Position numbers and translations under genes: made by a program. 47,361 nt of DNA from Verrucomicrobia bacterium UBA3841 (GTDB lineage: Bacteria; Verrucomicrobiota; Kiritimatiellia; RFP12; UBA1067): the NCBI GenBank assembly GCA_002392765.1, contig DGHT01000006.1, forward strand, positions 1 through 47,361, in the 5' to 3' direction. This document shows, piece by piece, positions 23,787 through 31,871 of the stretch. The notes beneath the pieces are model-generated. The model saw only the letters and a program-made list of their open reading frames with translations, ran no database searches and was not told the DNA's origin. Positions within the stretch are counted from its first letter, which is position 1. Each line of letters starts with the position of its first letter.

Positions 23787-23803
23787 TAAAAATATGATAT
23801 AAT
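23774..23803 (+). promoter_or_regulatory. Promoter of the XylR-like regulator
   Basis: TTGCAT (23774-23779), 18 bases, TATAAT (23798-23803). The start codon is only eight bases after the -10 box, so the transcript is predicted to be leaderless. Confidence 0.65.
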
Positions 23804-23811
23804 ACCGGCTC

Positions 23812-24981
23812 ATGAACACCATTCTATACTTCCAGTCGGCCGCGAAGACCTCTGCACCAGACAAACTTGCCGGCGTAAGGGAAATCACGGACAAGAAAGG
23901 TCTCCATGTCCAAATCATAGAAGAACCCCCGACCAGGAAACTCGTCTCCGAACTTTGCAGTTTCTGGCATCCGATCGGAGCCATTGTCGACTGCGGCGGC
24001 GAATACAACGACATTGACGCCGGGATCTTCGAAAACCTCGCCGCGGTTTTCCTCGGACACAACCCCGAGACTCTGCCGTCGAAATGCCTTCATGTCATGA
24101 ACGACCAGCGCGAGACGGCGCGTCTGGCCGCGAGGGAACTTCTGGAAACAGGATTTGCGAATTTCGCATACATCCCGTCTGCGGAGAAACGCTACTGGAG
24201 CAACGCGAGGCAGAAGGCGTTCTGCGAGGCGATCGCTCTCAACGGGAAGAAATGCCATGTGTACAATCCGCCGGACGGACCGGCAAACGAAGTCGCCAGG
24301 CTCGACGCGCTCAAGCACTTCATCGAATCGCTTCCCAAGCCGTGCGCCGTTTTCGCGGCGAACGACAAGACGGCGGAGGCGGTTCTCGCGGCGGCGCAGC
24401 TGGCGGGCATATCGATTCCGGACAAGTTTGCCGTGATCGGCGTGGACAACTACACGGCCATCTGCGAACGCACGTCTCCCCAGCTTACGAGCGTAGAGCC
24501 AGACTTCCGGCAGGGCGGCAGCCTGGCCGCCATGATGCTCCTTGCGGCGGCGCGCGACGGCGGCGCGTGGAGAGGGAAACGGACCACTACGTTCGGACCG
24601 CTCAAAGTAGTCAGGCGCGGCTCATCGCGGCTCCTGATGCGGCAGGATCCGCACGCGCTCGCGGCGCTGGATCTAATCCGCCGGGAAGCCTGCTGCGGGC
24701 TCAAGGCCGCGAAGGTCGCTTCGCTCTTCCCGTGTTCGCGCCGCATGGCCGATCTGCGCTTCGTCCGCGCAACGGGACACACGATCCTCGATGAGATTCA
24801 CGCCGTGCAGCTCGACCGCGCAAAAGAAATCCTCAAGAACAAGAACATTCAGCTAAAGGTGGTTTCGGACTTCTGCGGATTCACCCATCCCAACTCCCTG
24901 CGCAAATTTTTCCTCAAGTCGACAGGTATGACAATGACCGCATGGCGTGAAGCGCAGACCCGCAAAAATGCGTCCCGCTGA
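23812..24981 (+). CDS. XylR-like regulator: sugar-binding domain plus AraC-type HTH
   Basis: A 389-residue transcription regulator. Residues about 1-270 follow the periplasmic-binding-protein fold used as a sensor by LacI/XylR proteins (ARELLETGFANFAYIP, VFAANDKTAEAVLAAA, IPDKFAVIGVDN, LTSVEPDFRQGG). Residues about 285-385 carry two AraC helix-turn-helix motifs (LKAAKVASLFPCSRRMADL; LKVVSDFCGFTHPNSLRKFF). This is the architecture of E. coli XylR. Divergent orientation to the hexuronate operon makes it the likely activator of that operon, sensing a uronate or related sugar. There is no ribosome site; see the promoter entry. A strong terminator follows. Confidence 0.85.
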   Translation: MNTILYFQSAAKTSAPDKLAGVREITDKKGLHVQIIEEPPTRKLVSELCSFWHPIGAIVDCGGEYNDIDAGIFENLAAVFLGHNPETLPSKCLHVMNDQRETARLAARELLETGFANFAYIPSAEKRYWSNARQKAFCEAIALNGKKCHVYNPPDGPANEVARLDALKHFIESLPKPCAVFAANDKTAEAVLAAAQLAGISIPDKFAVIGVDNYTAICERTSPQLTSVEPDFRQGGSLAAMMLLAAARDGGAWRGKRTTTFGPLKVVRRGSSRLLMRQDPHALAALDLIRREACCGLKAAKVASLFPCSRRMADLRFVRATGHTILDEIHAVQLDRAKEILKNKNIQLKVVSDFCGFTHPNSLRKFFLKSTGMTMTAWREAQTRKNASR

Positions 24982-25013
24982 AAGGCGACCATGGGGACCC
25001 ATAGTGTACCCGC

Positions 25014-25046
25014 GGCGGTCGCGGGGCGACCGCCCTGCCGGGTTTT
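25014..25046 (+). terminator. Rho-independent terminator after the XylR-like gene
   Basis: GGCGGTCGC - GGG - GCGACCGCC is a perfect 9-bp GC-rich stem with a 3-base loop, followed 8 bases later by TTTT. Confidence 0.7.
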
Positions 25047-25073
25047 GCAATTTCTGGATGCTGGAATAACAGG

Positions 25074-25103
25074 TTGCACACAGAATAGGATTTTTGATAT
25101 AAT
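25074..25103 (+). promoter_or_regulatory. Promoter of fmt
   Basis: TTGCAC (25074-25079), 18 bases, TATAAT (25098-25103). The ATG follows after eight bases, so the mRNA is predicted to be leaderless. Confidence 0.65.
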
Positions 25104-25111
25104 AAGCGCCG

Positions 25112-26116
25112 ATGAAAATCGTCTTCATGGGTTCGTCAGACGCGTCGTCCACCTGTCTCAAAGCGCTATTGAGAGAAAAGGAGTTCGATATCGCAGGCGT
25201 CGTGACGCAGCCGGACAGACTGGCCGGCCGCGGCAAGGTTCTCACGCCTTGCCCGTGCAAGGCTTTCGCCGTGGAGCACGGCATAAAGAACATAATCACC
25301 CCGGAGAACATCAATTCCCCCGAAGCCGTCGAACAGTTAAAGGCGTGGAATCCCGACGTAATCGCCGTGGTGGCGTTCGGACAGTTCCTCGGCGAGAAGA
25401 TTCTCAATCTGCCGCTCCTGGGCTGCATCAACTGCCATTTCTCGCTCCTGCCGAAATACCGCGGCGCCTCTCCCGTCACGGCCGCGATAGCGGCGGGCGA
25501 CAGGATGACCGGCGTCACCGTCATGAGGATGGGCCCGGGGATGGACGACGGCCCGATTTTGATGCAAAGCTACGAACCGATATATTCGGACGCGACCGGA
25601 GGGGAATTGATGGACGGACTTGCCGTGACGGGCGGCGTCACTCTGGCAAAAGCGCTTAAATTGATGAACCGCAACGCCCTCCCTCCGGAAATCCAGCAAA
25701 ACCCCAAGGACGCCACGTTCGCCAGAAAACTCAAGAAGTCGGACGGCCAGATACGCTGGGAAGATCCGGTCATCGTCATAGACAGAAAAGTGCGCGCGTA
25801 CAATCCGTGGCCGGGGACTTTCACTTTCCTGCCTGAAAGATTCCGCAAAAAAGGGAATTCGGGAAGACTTGTCGTCCTGTCCGCGGAAATCGTCGGACAA
25901 ATGGAACCCGACTGGCGCGCCGCTCTGCCCGGCACCGTTCTTAAATGCGTCAACGCCGTCGCGCCCGATTCTCCGTGGCGCGGAACCGGCCCGATCGTCA
26001 AATGCGGAGACACCGCCCTCATGCTGACCACCGTGAAACCCGAAGGCGGCATGCCCATGGACGGCAGGGCGTTCCTCTGCGGACGTCAACTCGTTCCGGG
26101 CGAAATACTGGGCTGA
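25112..26116 (+). CDS. fmt: Methionyl-tRNA formyltransferase
   Basis: Fmt formylates initiator Met-tRNA using 10-formyltetrahydrofolate. The 334 residues match the family: MKIVFMGSSD start, VVTQPDRLAGRGK, the catalytic region NCHFSLLPKYRGASP, GVTVMRMGPGMDDGPI, and the C-terminal domain with RKVRAYNPWPGTF. It is a single gene bounded by a terminator upstream and by a convergent GH20 gene 32 bases downstream. It has no ribosome binding site; the start is set by the -10 box eight bases upstream. Confidence 0.95.
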   Translation: MKIVFMGSSDASSTCLKALLREKEFDIAGVVTQPDRLAGRGKVLTPCPCKAFAVEHGIKNIITPENINSPEAVEQLKAWNPDVIAVVAFGQFLGEKILNLPLLGCINCHFSLLPKYRGASPVTAAIAAGDRMTGVTVMRMGPGMDDGPILMQSYEPIYSDATGGELMDGLAVTGGVTLAKALKLMNRNALPPEIQQNPKDATFARKLKKSDGQIRWEDPVIVIDRKVRAYNPWPGTFTFLPERFRKKGNSGRLVVLSAEIVGQMEPDWRAALPGTVLKCVNAVAPDSPWRGTGPIVKCGDTALMLTTVKPEGGMPMDGRAFLCGRQLVPGEILG

Positions 26117-26148
26117 GGCCGCCGGAATCCCGGAGAACGGGCCGGTCT

Positions 26149-27978
26149 TCAATACTTCAACGGGACTTCCCTTGGATGGTCGCTCGTGCCGAGGACTGGC
26201 GTGAAAGTGCCGATCCACTTCCAGCCCCCCTTCTTCGGCAGCACCATCTTGACGTGGTTCCTGCCTTTTTTCAGGCGGATCGGCGTCGGCTCGCGGTACC
26301 AGTAGTCTTCGTCGACCAGCGGCGTCTCCTTCGGATTGCCGCCGACGCCGGGATGCGTCCACGCGGGCGGATCTATCCTGCGCCCGTTGAGCTCCACCGT
26401 CGCTCCGTGCTTGTTCCACTGGCCGAGTTTCGGCGTAGGTGCGTCGCGGCTGCGTCCGTCCGACCGCGAAAAGCCGGTCATGCCGATCCACGCGCCGCAG
26501 TCGATGTCGCGATCGCTCTCCATCCACGTCTCGAGAGTCACCGTTCCGCCGGCGCCGGGCGCGTACGCACTCTGCGGGAACCAGAAATGCCGCGGATAAA
26601 CGGTGGCTTGCGGAATATCCTCGGCCAGCACCGCGCCGTTTCCGTCTGTCATGCGCCAGCGCATGTGCGTCTGCGCGACGTACGGGAACGGATGGCGCAG
26701 ACCCTTCAGGACCTTGTCCCGCTGCGCGACGGTCCGGCGCTCCAGATCCGCCGCCAGCGCGAAGCGCGGATCGTCCGGTCTCGGAATGCGCGCGTAAAGC
26801 GTCGGCTCGTCCTTCTCTCGTCCGCGCCAGAAGCCGTCCGAAAGAAGCACTATGGCCGGATACACGGCGTTCATCCTCGCTACGTCTTCGGTGTCGGCGA
26901 TCGCGTCATCGTGCCACACGCAGATGATCGCGCCGAGCTTTTCCTCCTTCCCGCCCCACCTGCACGGCTGCTGGTAGGCGGCGACGGAAAGCAGCTCCTC
27001 GGGGTCGACGTGGTTGATGTAGAAGCTGTTCTGCGAGTCGATGTACGGGGTCTTGTCGCCGCGCGGATCCTTCGCGCCCATCCAAAGATGCTTGATCGAC
27101 TGTCCGGGAAGCCGGAGCCCCGGAGACCAGCCCATCAGCGTGCGCCCGTTGTCCGTCACTTTCTTCGCCCACCAGTCGAGGTGGCCCTGCGGGACCTTTT
27201 CGCCGCGTTCGCGCGCCTCGTCCGTCCCGAGGTGGATGATCGGCATGTCCGCCGCCGGCGCGAGCGAACAGAGTTCGTCGACAAGCTCGCCGAGAACGAT
27301 CTTCGCCTTTTCTTCCGCAAGATCTGCAATGCCGGTCGCCTTGCGGAACGCGAGCGTATGGCCCGGCATGTCGAGTTCGGGAATGACGGTCACGCCGTGC
27401 CTTTTCGCGTATTCAAGCACGTCCTTGAACTCCGCCTGGGTGTAGAACTTTCCGGCGTTGCGCGAAAACGCCTCCTTCTTCTGGAGTTCGGGATGCTTCT
27501 TCGACTCGAGCCGCCAGCCGTAGTTGTCCGTCAGATGCCAGTGGAAGACGTTGAACTTGTAGGCGGCGAGCATGGCGATTACGTCTTTGATCGACTGGAC
27601 GCTCTGGTAGTTGCGTCCGCAGTCCAGCATCAGCCCGCGGTATTTGAACTCCGGCCAGTCGACAATCGTGCAGTCGGGGACGACACTAGATCCGGCAAGC
27701 TCCTTAAGCTGGGCCCATGTCGAGCGCGCGTAGCGCAGCCCCTCGTCGTCGCCCTCCATCACCGGCTTGCCGCAGCGCACGAGAAGAGTGTAGCCGCCTT
27801 TGTGCGCAACATGCGTGGCGTTGATGTCGTCAGCCCCGCGATGGACGATCCTCGGTCGGGGCATCAGCTCGTCAAGACAGTCCGCGCGCGCGGCGGAACA
27901 TACGGCGCCCGCAGCGCAGGCGAACGGCAGAAATGCAATCGCACGAAGCGGATTGCGGATGGCGATTCTGATATTCAT
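26149..27978 (-). CDS. Exported GH20 beta-N-acetylhexosaminidase
   Basis: A 609-residue enzyme that removes terminal GlcNAc or GalNAc from glycans. Signal peptide about 1-32; a short N-terminal domain; the GH20 barrel with YRGLMLDCGRNYQ, NVFHWHLTDNYGWR, IPELDMPGH and the catalytic pair Asp253-Glu254 in IIHLGTDEA; and a C-terminal beta-rich domain (about 480-609). The start is placed at 27978 because a TATAAT box ends six bases upstream; the longer open frame would start inside the promoter. Its target could be host mucin or chitin-type sugar, distinct from the plant-type operon at the window start. Confidence 0.9.
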   Translation of the reverse strand: MNIRIAIRNPLRAIAFLPFACAAGAVCSAARADCLDELMPRPRIVHRGADDINATHVAHKGGYTLLVRCGKPVMEGDDEGLRYARSTWAQLKELAGSSVVPDCTIVDWPEFKYRGLMLDCGRNYQSVQSIKDVIAMLAAYKFNVFHWHLTDNYGWRLESKKHPELQKKEAFSRNAGKFYTQAEFKDVLEYAKRHGVTVIPELDMPGHTLAFRKATGIADLAEEKAKIVLGELVDELCSLAPAADMPIIHLGTDEARERGEKVPQGHLDWWAKKVTDNGRTLMGWSPGLRLPGQSIKHLWMGAKDPRGDKTPYIDSQNSFYINHVDPEELLSVAAYQQPCRWGGKEEKLGAIICVWHDDAIADTEDVARMNAVYPAIVLLSDGFWRGREKDEPTLYARIPRPDDPRFALAADLERRTVAQRDKVLKGLRHPFPYVAQTHMRWRMTDGNGAVLAEDIPQATVYPRHFWFPQSAYAPGAGGTVTLETWMESDRDIDCGAWIGMTGFSRSDGRSRDAPTPKLGQWNKHGATVELNGRRIDPPAWTHPGVGGNPKETPLVDEDYWYREPTPIRLKKGRNHVKMVLPKKGGWKWIGTFTPVLGTSDHPREVPLKY

Positions 27979-27984
27979 GCATAC

Positions 27985-27990
27985 ATTATA
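27985..27990 (-). promoter_or_regulatory. -10 box of the GH20 gene, six bases before the start codon
   Basis: GGTATAATGTATGC precedes the ATG. A -35 box at the usual distance is not evident. A leaderless transcript is predicted. Confidence 0.55.
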
Positions 27991-28049
27991 CCAAAACGCG
28001 ACAGACTTCGCACGGGCAAAATCGCGTCCGGCGCGCAAAATATTTAATC

Positions 28050-28077
28050 TTGAATATCGCGGCCGTTTTGATATAAT
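28050..28077 (+). promoter_or_regulatory. Promoter of the citrate synthase gene
   Basis: TTGAAT (28050-28055), 16 bases, TATAAT (28072-28077). The leader is about 24 bases and carries an AAGGGG ribosome site, in contrast to the leaderless neighbours. Confidence 0.55.
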
Positions 28078-28107
28078 TGTTTAATTGCTTATCAAAGGGG
28101 AAAAACG

Positions 28108-29472
28108 ATGATAGACAAGGAATGGCTGGCGGACAAAGCCGGCATGATAAGGAAAGCCGACACGATCGACCCGATGCTGTACCGCAAATACGGCGTAAAG
28201 CGCGGGCTGAGGAACGATGACGGCACGGGCGTGCTCGTGGGCCTGACTACGATAGGCAACCTTCACGGATATGTCGTGTCCGAAGGAGAGCGCCAGGCCG
28301 TGCCGGGAGAACTGTACTACCGCGGCATAAACGTACGAGACCTCGTGGCGGCGGACAGCCGCGAACACCGCTTCGGCTACGAAGAAGCCGCCTACCTGCT
28401 CGTTTTCGGCGAACTTCCCACCGCGCGGCAGCTCGTCGACTGGAAGAACAAGCTCGGCGTCTACAGGCGTCTTTCGGACGGGTTCAAGGAAAACGCGATA
28501 TTGCGCAATCCGCCCACCGACATAATGAACCTGATCGCGCGCGCCGTTTTGTTCATGCTCGCCTTCGAATCTCCGGAAGAGCAGGCGGAAGAATGCCATC
28601 TCCCGCTCGAGACCACGCTTTTGAGGTCGATCGAAATGATCGCCTCCATGCCGACGATCGCGGCATACGCCTATCAGGCGAAGGTCCACTACCATCTTGG
28701 CGGACCGCTGATGATCCGCAATCCCGATCCCGACAAGTCCAGCGCCGAAAACCTCCTCAAGCTGATAAGAGAGGACGGCAAATACACGAAACTCGAAGCC
28801 GAAACGCTGGATCTGGCGCTGATCCTCCACGCAGAACACGGCGGCGGAAACAACTCGTCCTTCGTAACGCACGTAGTGACGAGCGCCCACACGGACATCT
28901 ACTCGTCGATCGCCGCGTCCATACTCTCGCTCAAGGGCGAAAGGCACGGCGGCGCGAATCTCAAAGTGATGGACCAGATGGACGAGATAAAGGCGAAGGC
29001 GGGAGACTGGCGCGACAGGGAATCAGTCAAGAAATACCTCGGGAAAATCGCAGACCGCGAAGCCGGCGACGGGTCCGGCCTCATATACGGCCTCGGACAC
29101 GCAGTATACACGATCTCCGATCCGAGGGCGCAGCTGCTCAAGAAAAAGGCGCGCGAACTCGCGAAGGCCAAGGGCAGGATGGAAGAGATGGTCCTTTTCG
29201 AAACCATCGAGGAGGAAGGTCCCGCGATCGTCAAGGCCCGCCACCCGCGCGCGGAAGACGTGTGCGCGAACGTCGATCTTTATTCGGGGTTCGTCTACGA
29301 CATGCTCGGCATTCCGAGGGACCTGTACACGCCCCTTTTCGCGGTTGCGAGAACGGTCAGCTGGTGCGCGCACAGGATGGAGGAGCTTATAAACAGCGGT
29401 CCCATCATACGTCCGGCCTACAAGCCGCTGTACCGTCCGCGCAAGTACGTGTCGCTCAAGAACAGGAAATAA
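28108..29472 (+). CDS. gltA: Citrate synthase
   Basis: Condenses oxaloacetate and acetyl-CoA to citrate (a 2-methylcitrate synthase activity cannot be excluded). The 454 residues have the family core: ELYYRGINVRDLV, the histidine motif LILHAEHGGGNNSSF (about 241), the second His in YGLGHAVYT (about 331) and Asp in ANVDLYSGF (about 390). It begins a probable transcript with purF 22 bases downstream. It is of the long form with a roughly 45-residue N-terminal extension that is seen in several anaerobe lineages. Confidence 0.93.
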   Translation: MIDKEWLADKAGMIRKADTIDPMLYRKYGVKRGLRNDDGTGVLVGLTTIGNLHGYVVSEGERQAVPGELYYRGINVRDLVAADSREHRFGYEEAAYLLVFGELPTARQLVDWKNKLGVYRRLSDGFKENAILRNPPTDIMNLIARAVLFMLAFESPEEQAEECHLPLETTLLRSIEMIASMPTIAAYAYQAKVHYHLGGPLMIRNPDPDKSSAENLLKLIREDGKYTKLEAETLDLALILHAEHGGGNNSSFVTHVVTSAHTDIYSSIAASILSLKGERHGGANLKVMDQMDEIKAKAGDWRDRESVKKYLGKIADREAGDGSGLIYGLGHAVYTISDPRAQLLKKKARELAKAKGRMEEMVLFETIEEEGPAIVKARHPRAEDVCANVDLYSGFVYDMLGIPRDLYTPLFAVARTVSWCAHRMEELINSGPIIRPAYKPLYRPRKYVSLKNRK

Positions 29473-29494
29473 ACTCGAGAGGAGGGCCTCTGCC

Positions 29495-30961
29495 ATGGGC
29501 GGTTTCTGCGGAACGATCTCCAAGGACGATTGCGTGATGGATCTGTTTTTCGCGACGGACTACCATTCGCATCTGGGAACGCACCGGGGCGGCATGGCCG
29601 TTCTGGGCGAAAACGGGTTCCAGCGTTCGATACACAACATACAGAACGCACCCTTCAGGAGCAAGTTCGAAAACGACATCGCCAAATTCTCCGGCAAAAC
29701 GGGGATAGGCGTGATTTCCGACACCGACCCGCAGCCGCTCGTCATGTGCTCGCGCTCCGGAATGTACGGAATCGTCACCGTGGGCCTCATCACGAACATC
29801 GAGGAACTGAAAGAGGAACTGTTCTCGCGCAACTCCATGCAGCTGCAGTATTCGACCACCAGTTCGATGGTCGGCCCGACGGAGGTCGTGTCCGCGCTCA
29901 TCGCGACCCGCCAGTCGCTGATCGAGGGGCTCGAGTACGTGCAGGAGAAAGTCAAAGGGAGCTGCTCCATTCTTGTCATGGATTCCGGCGGCAGGCTTTT
30001 CGCCGCGCGCGACAAATGGGGACGCACTCCGATCGTTCTCGGCAAGAAGGACGGCGGGATGATTGCGCTTATGGAAAGCTGCGCGCTCGCAAACCTCGGC
30101 TACTCGTACGTGCGCGACATGGGGCCGGGGGAGATCGTCGAACTTACGGTCGAGGCCGACATCACTCTTTCGCCTCCCGGCGAGCGCATGGCGATATGCT
30201 CCTTCCTGTGGGTCTACTACGGCTACCCGGCCTCGTCGTACGAGGGACGGAATGTCGAAATGACCCGCTACCGCTGCGGAAGCGCGCTTGCCAAAAGGAC
30301 GCCCACCGAGGCGGACGCCGCGTGCGGGATACCGGACTCGGGAACGTCCCACGCGCTCGGCTACGCGCACGAGGCGGGGATCAAGTTCGCCCGTCCGTTC
30401 GTCAAGTACACGCCGACGTGGGCGAGGTCTTTCATGCCGCAGGACCAGAGACAGCGCGAACATGTCGCTTCGATGAAGCTGATTCCGATCCCCGGTCTCA
30501 TAAAGAACCGCCGGCTCGTTTTCTGCGACGACTCCATCGTGCGCGGCACCCAGCTCGGCAAGCAGGCTGCGAAACTCTATTCCGAAGGATGCCTCGAAAC
30601 GCACATGCGGATCGCCTGCCCTCCCCTTCTTTTCCCGTGCAGGTTCATCAATTTCTCGCGGTCGAAAAGCGTTTACGATCTGATTACGAGAAGGTTCATC
30701 CGCGGCAAGGAAGGCGAAAACGCGGACGTATCGAAATACATCGATCCAGACGGAGAACCGTACAGGAACATGGTCGAGTTCATCCGCGAAAAACTCAACC
30801 TCACGACGCTCGCCTTCCAGCGGATCGACGATCTCGTCAAAGCGATCGGTCTGCCGGAGGACAGACTTTGCACGTATTGCTGGACCGGCAAGGACGTATC
30901 CATCGACGGCGAAGGCTGGAAATGTCCATGCGCCGGCGGCTGCGGCGGTTGCGGACAGTAG
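29495..30961 (+). CDS. purF: Amidophosphoribosyltransferase
   Basis: First enzyme of purine synthesis: makes phosphoribosylamine from PRPP and glutamine. The N-terminal glutaminase domain has its cysteine at position 5 (MGGFCG), later than usual, so maturation must remove or tolerate four residues. Other landmarks are THRGGMA, the PRPP loop LVFCDDSIVRGTQ (about 345-357) and LCTYCWTGK near the end, equivalent to the Fe-S ligand pair of Bacillus-type enzymes. Odd features are the C-terminal CPCAGGCGGCG stretch, five Cys within the last dozen residues, and RPFVKYTPTWARSF in place of the more usual nucleotide-binding wording. A GAGGAGG ribosome site precedes the ATG. Confidence 0.88.
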   Translation: MGGFCGTISKDDCVMDLFFATDYHSHLGTHRGGMAVLGENGFQRSIHNIQNAPFRSKFENDIAKFSGKTGIGVISDTDPQPLVMCSRSGMYGIVTVGLITNIEELKEELFSRNSMQLQYSTTSSMVGPTEVVSALIATRQSLIEGLEYVQEKVKGSCSILVMDSGGRLFAARDKWGRTPIVLGKKDGGMIALMESCALANLGYSYVRDMGPGEIVELTVEADITLSPPGERMAICSFLWVYYGYPASSYEGRNVEMTRYRCGSALAKRTPTEADAACGIPDSGTSHALGYAHEAGIKFARPFVKYTPTWARSFMPQDQRQREHVASMKLIPIPGLIKNRRLVFCDDSIVRGTQLGKQAAKLYSEGCLETHMRIACPPLLFPCRFINFSRSKSVYDLITRRFIRGKEGENADVSKYIDPDGEPYRNMVEFIREKLNLTTLAFQRIDDLVKAIGLPEDRLCTYCWTGKDVSIDGEGWKCPCAGGCGGCGQ

Positions 30962-31006
30962 ACCGGTCCGCGAAGACAGCCTCGCCACCAAGACACTGCA
31001 TAGCCA

Positions 31007-31774
31007 ATGACGGAAAAACTTCTCGAAATCGCAGAGGCCGCGCTGGACGCCGCCCTTCCGAAGGAAGATGAAAGACCTGCGGCGCTTTCCGCCGCGATGC
31101 GCTACGCCGTCGGATCGGGAGGCAAACGCATACGCCCGCTCGTGTGCCTTGCCGCCGCGATCGCCGCGGGGGGGAAGGCGGAGGACGCCGCATGCTGCGC
31201 CGCCGCAATCGAGATTCTGCACAACTACACTCTCGTCCACGACGATCTTCCCTCGATGGACAACGATGTCGAAAGGCGCGGCAAACCTACGGTCTGGAAG
31301 AAATTCGGCGAGGCGGACGCGATTCTCGCGGCGGATGCGCTCCAGGCTCTCGCGTTCGCAACGGCCGCGCGCACGGAGCGCAACGCGGCAGACGCGGTGC
31401 GGATTCTCGCCGAGGCCGCTTTCGGCGTCGTCAAAGGACAGGTGGAGGACATCGCGGCCGGCAAGAAGGACGCACGGTACGTATACGCGCACAAAACAGC
31501 CGACCTGTTTGTCGCGGCGGCGAAAATGGGCGCGGCCGCCGCCGGGGGAACGCGGGAATCGGTCGACGCGCTGGGCCGCTTCGCGCTAAACCTCGGTCTC
31601 GCGTTCCAGTACGAGGACGATCTTCTTGACGGAGACGGACTCTACGCCCCGGACGAGACCGCGCGGCTTGCGGCGAAGGCGACGGCGGACGCGATAGCGT
31701 CTCTCGAAGGGCTGCCGGGCGACGTCTCCGCGCTCAAATCCCTCGCGGCCAGGCTTCTCGGCCGCAAAACATGA
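31007..31774 (+). CDS. Polyprenyl diphosphate synthase (farnesyl/geranylgeranyl type)
   Basis: Chain-elongates isopentenyl diphosphate to farnesyl or similar diphosphates. The 255 residues show GGKRIRPLVCLAAA, the first Asp-rich motif HDDLPSMDND (about 77-86) with RRGKPT, GQVEDIAAGK, and a second motif altered to QYEDDLLDGDG. It is about 35 residues shorter than most IspA proteins because the C-terminus is trimmed. No ribosome site is clear. It follows purF by 45 bases and probably shares its transcript. Confidence 0.87.
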   Translation: MTEKLLEIAEAALDAALPKEDERPAALSAAMRYAVGSGGKRIRPLVCLAAAIAAGGKAEDAACCAAAIEILHNYTLVHDDLPSMDNDVERRGKPTVWKKFGEADAILAADALQALAFATAARTERNAADAVRILAEAAFGVVKGQVEDIAAGKKDARYVYAHKTADLFVAAAKMGAAAAGGTRESVDALGRFALNLGLAFQYEDDLLDGDGLYAPDETARLAAKATADAIASLEGLPGDVSALKSLAARLLGRKT

Positions 31775-31825
31775 AGCGGAATCGCGTTTTTCGCGCTTTT
31801 CAATGGATTTTTTTCTGATTTTTGA

Positions 31826-31831
31826 TATAAT
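31826..31831 (+). promoter_or_regulatory. -10 box upstream of pgi
   Basis: TTTTTGATATAATCC; the -35 region is weak. The leader is about 35 bases with a GGAAGG ribosome site. Confidence 0.5.
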
Positions 31832-31871
31832 CCACTAAAACAACTCCACCAATTAACGGAAGGAAAAGCAA

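Noticed and set aside
25945..28047. 700-residue plus-strand frame opposite the GH20 gene
   Set aside because: Composition of an antisense shadow; the minus strand carries a complete GH20 enzyme with catalytic DE pair.
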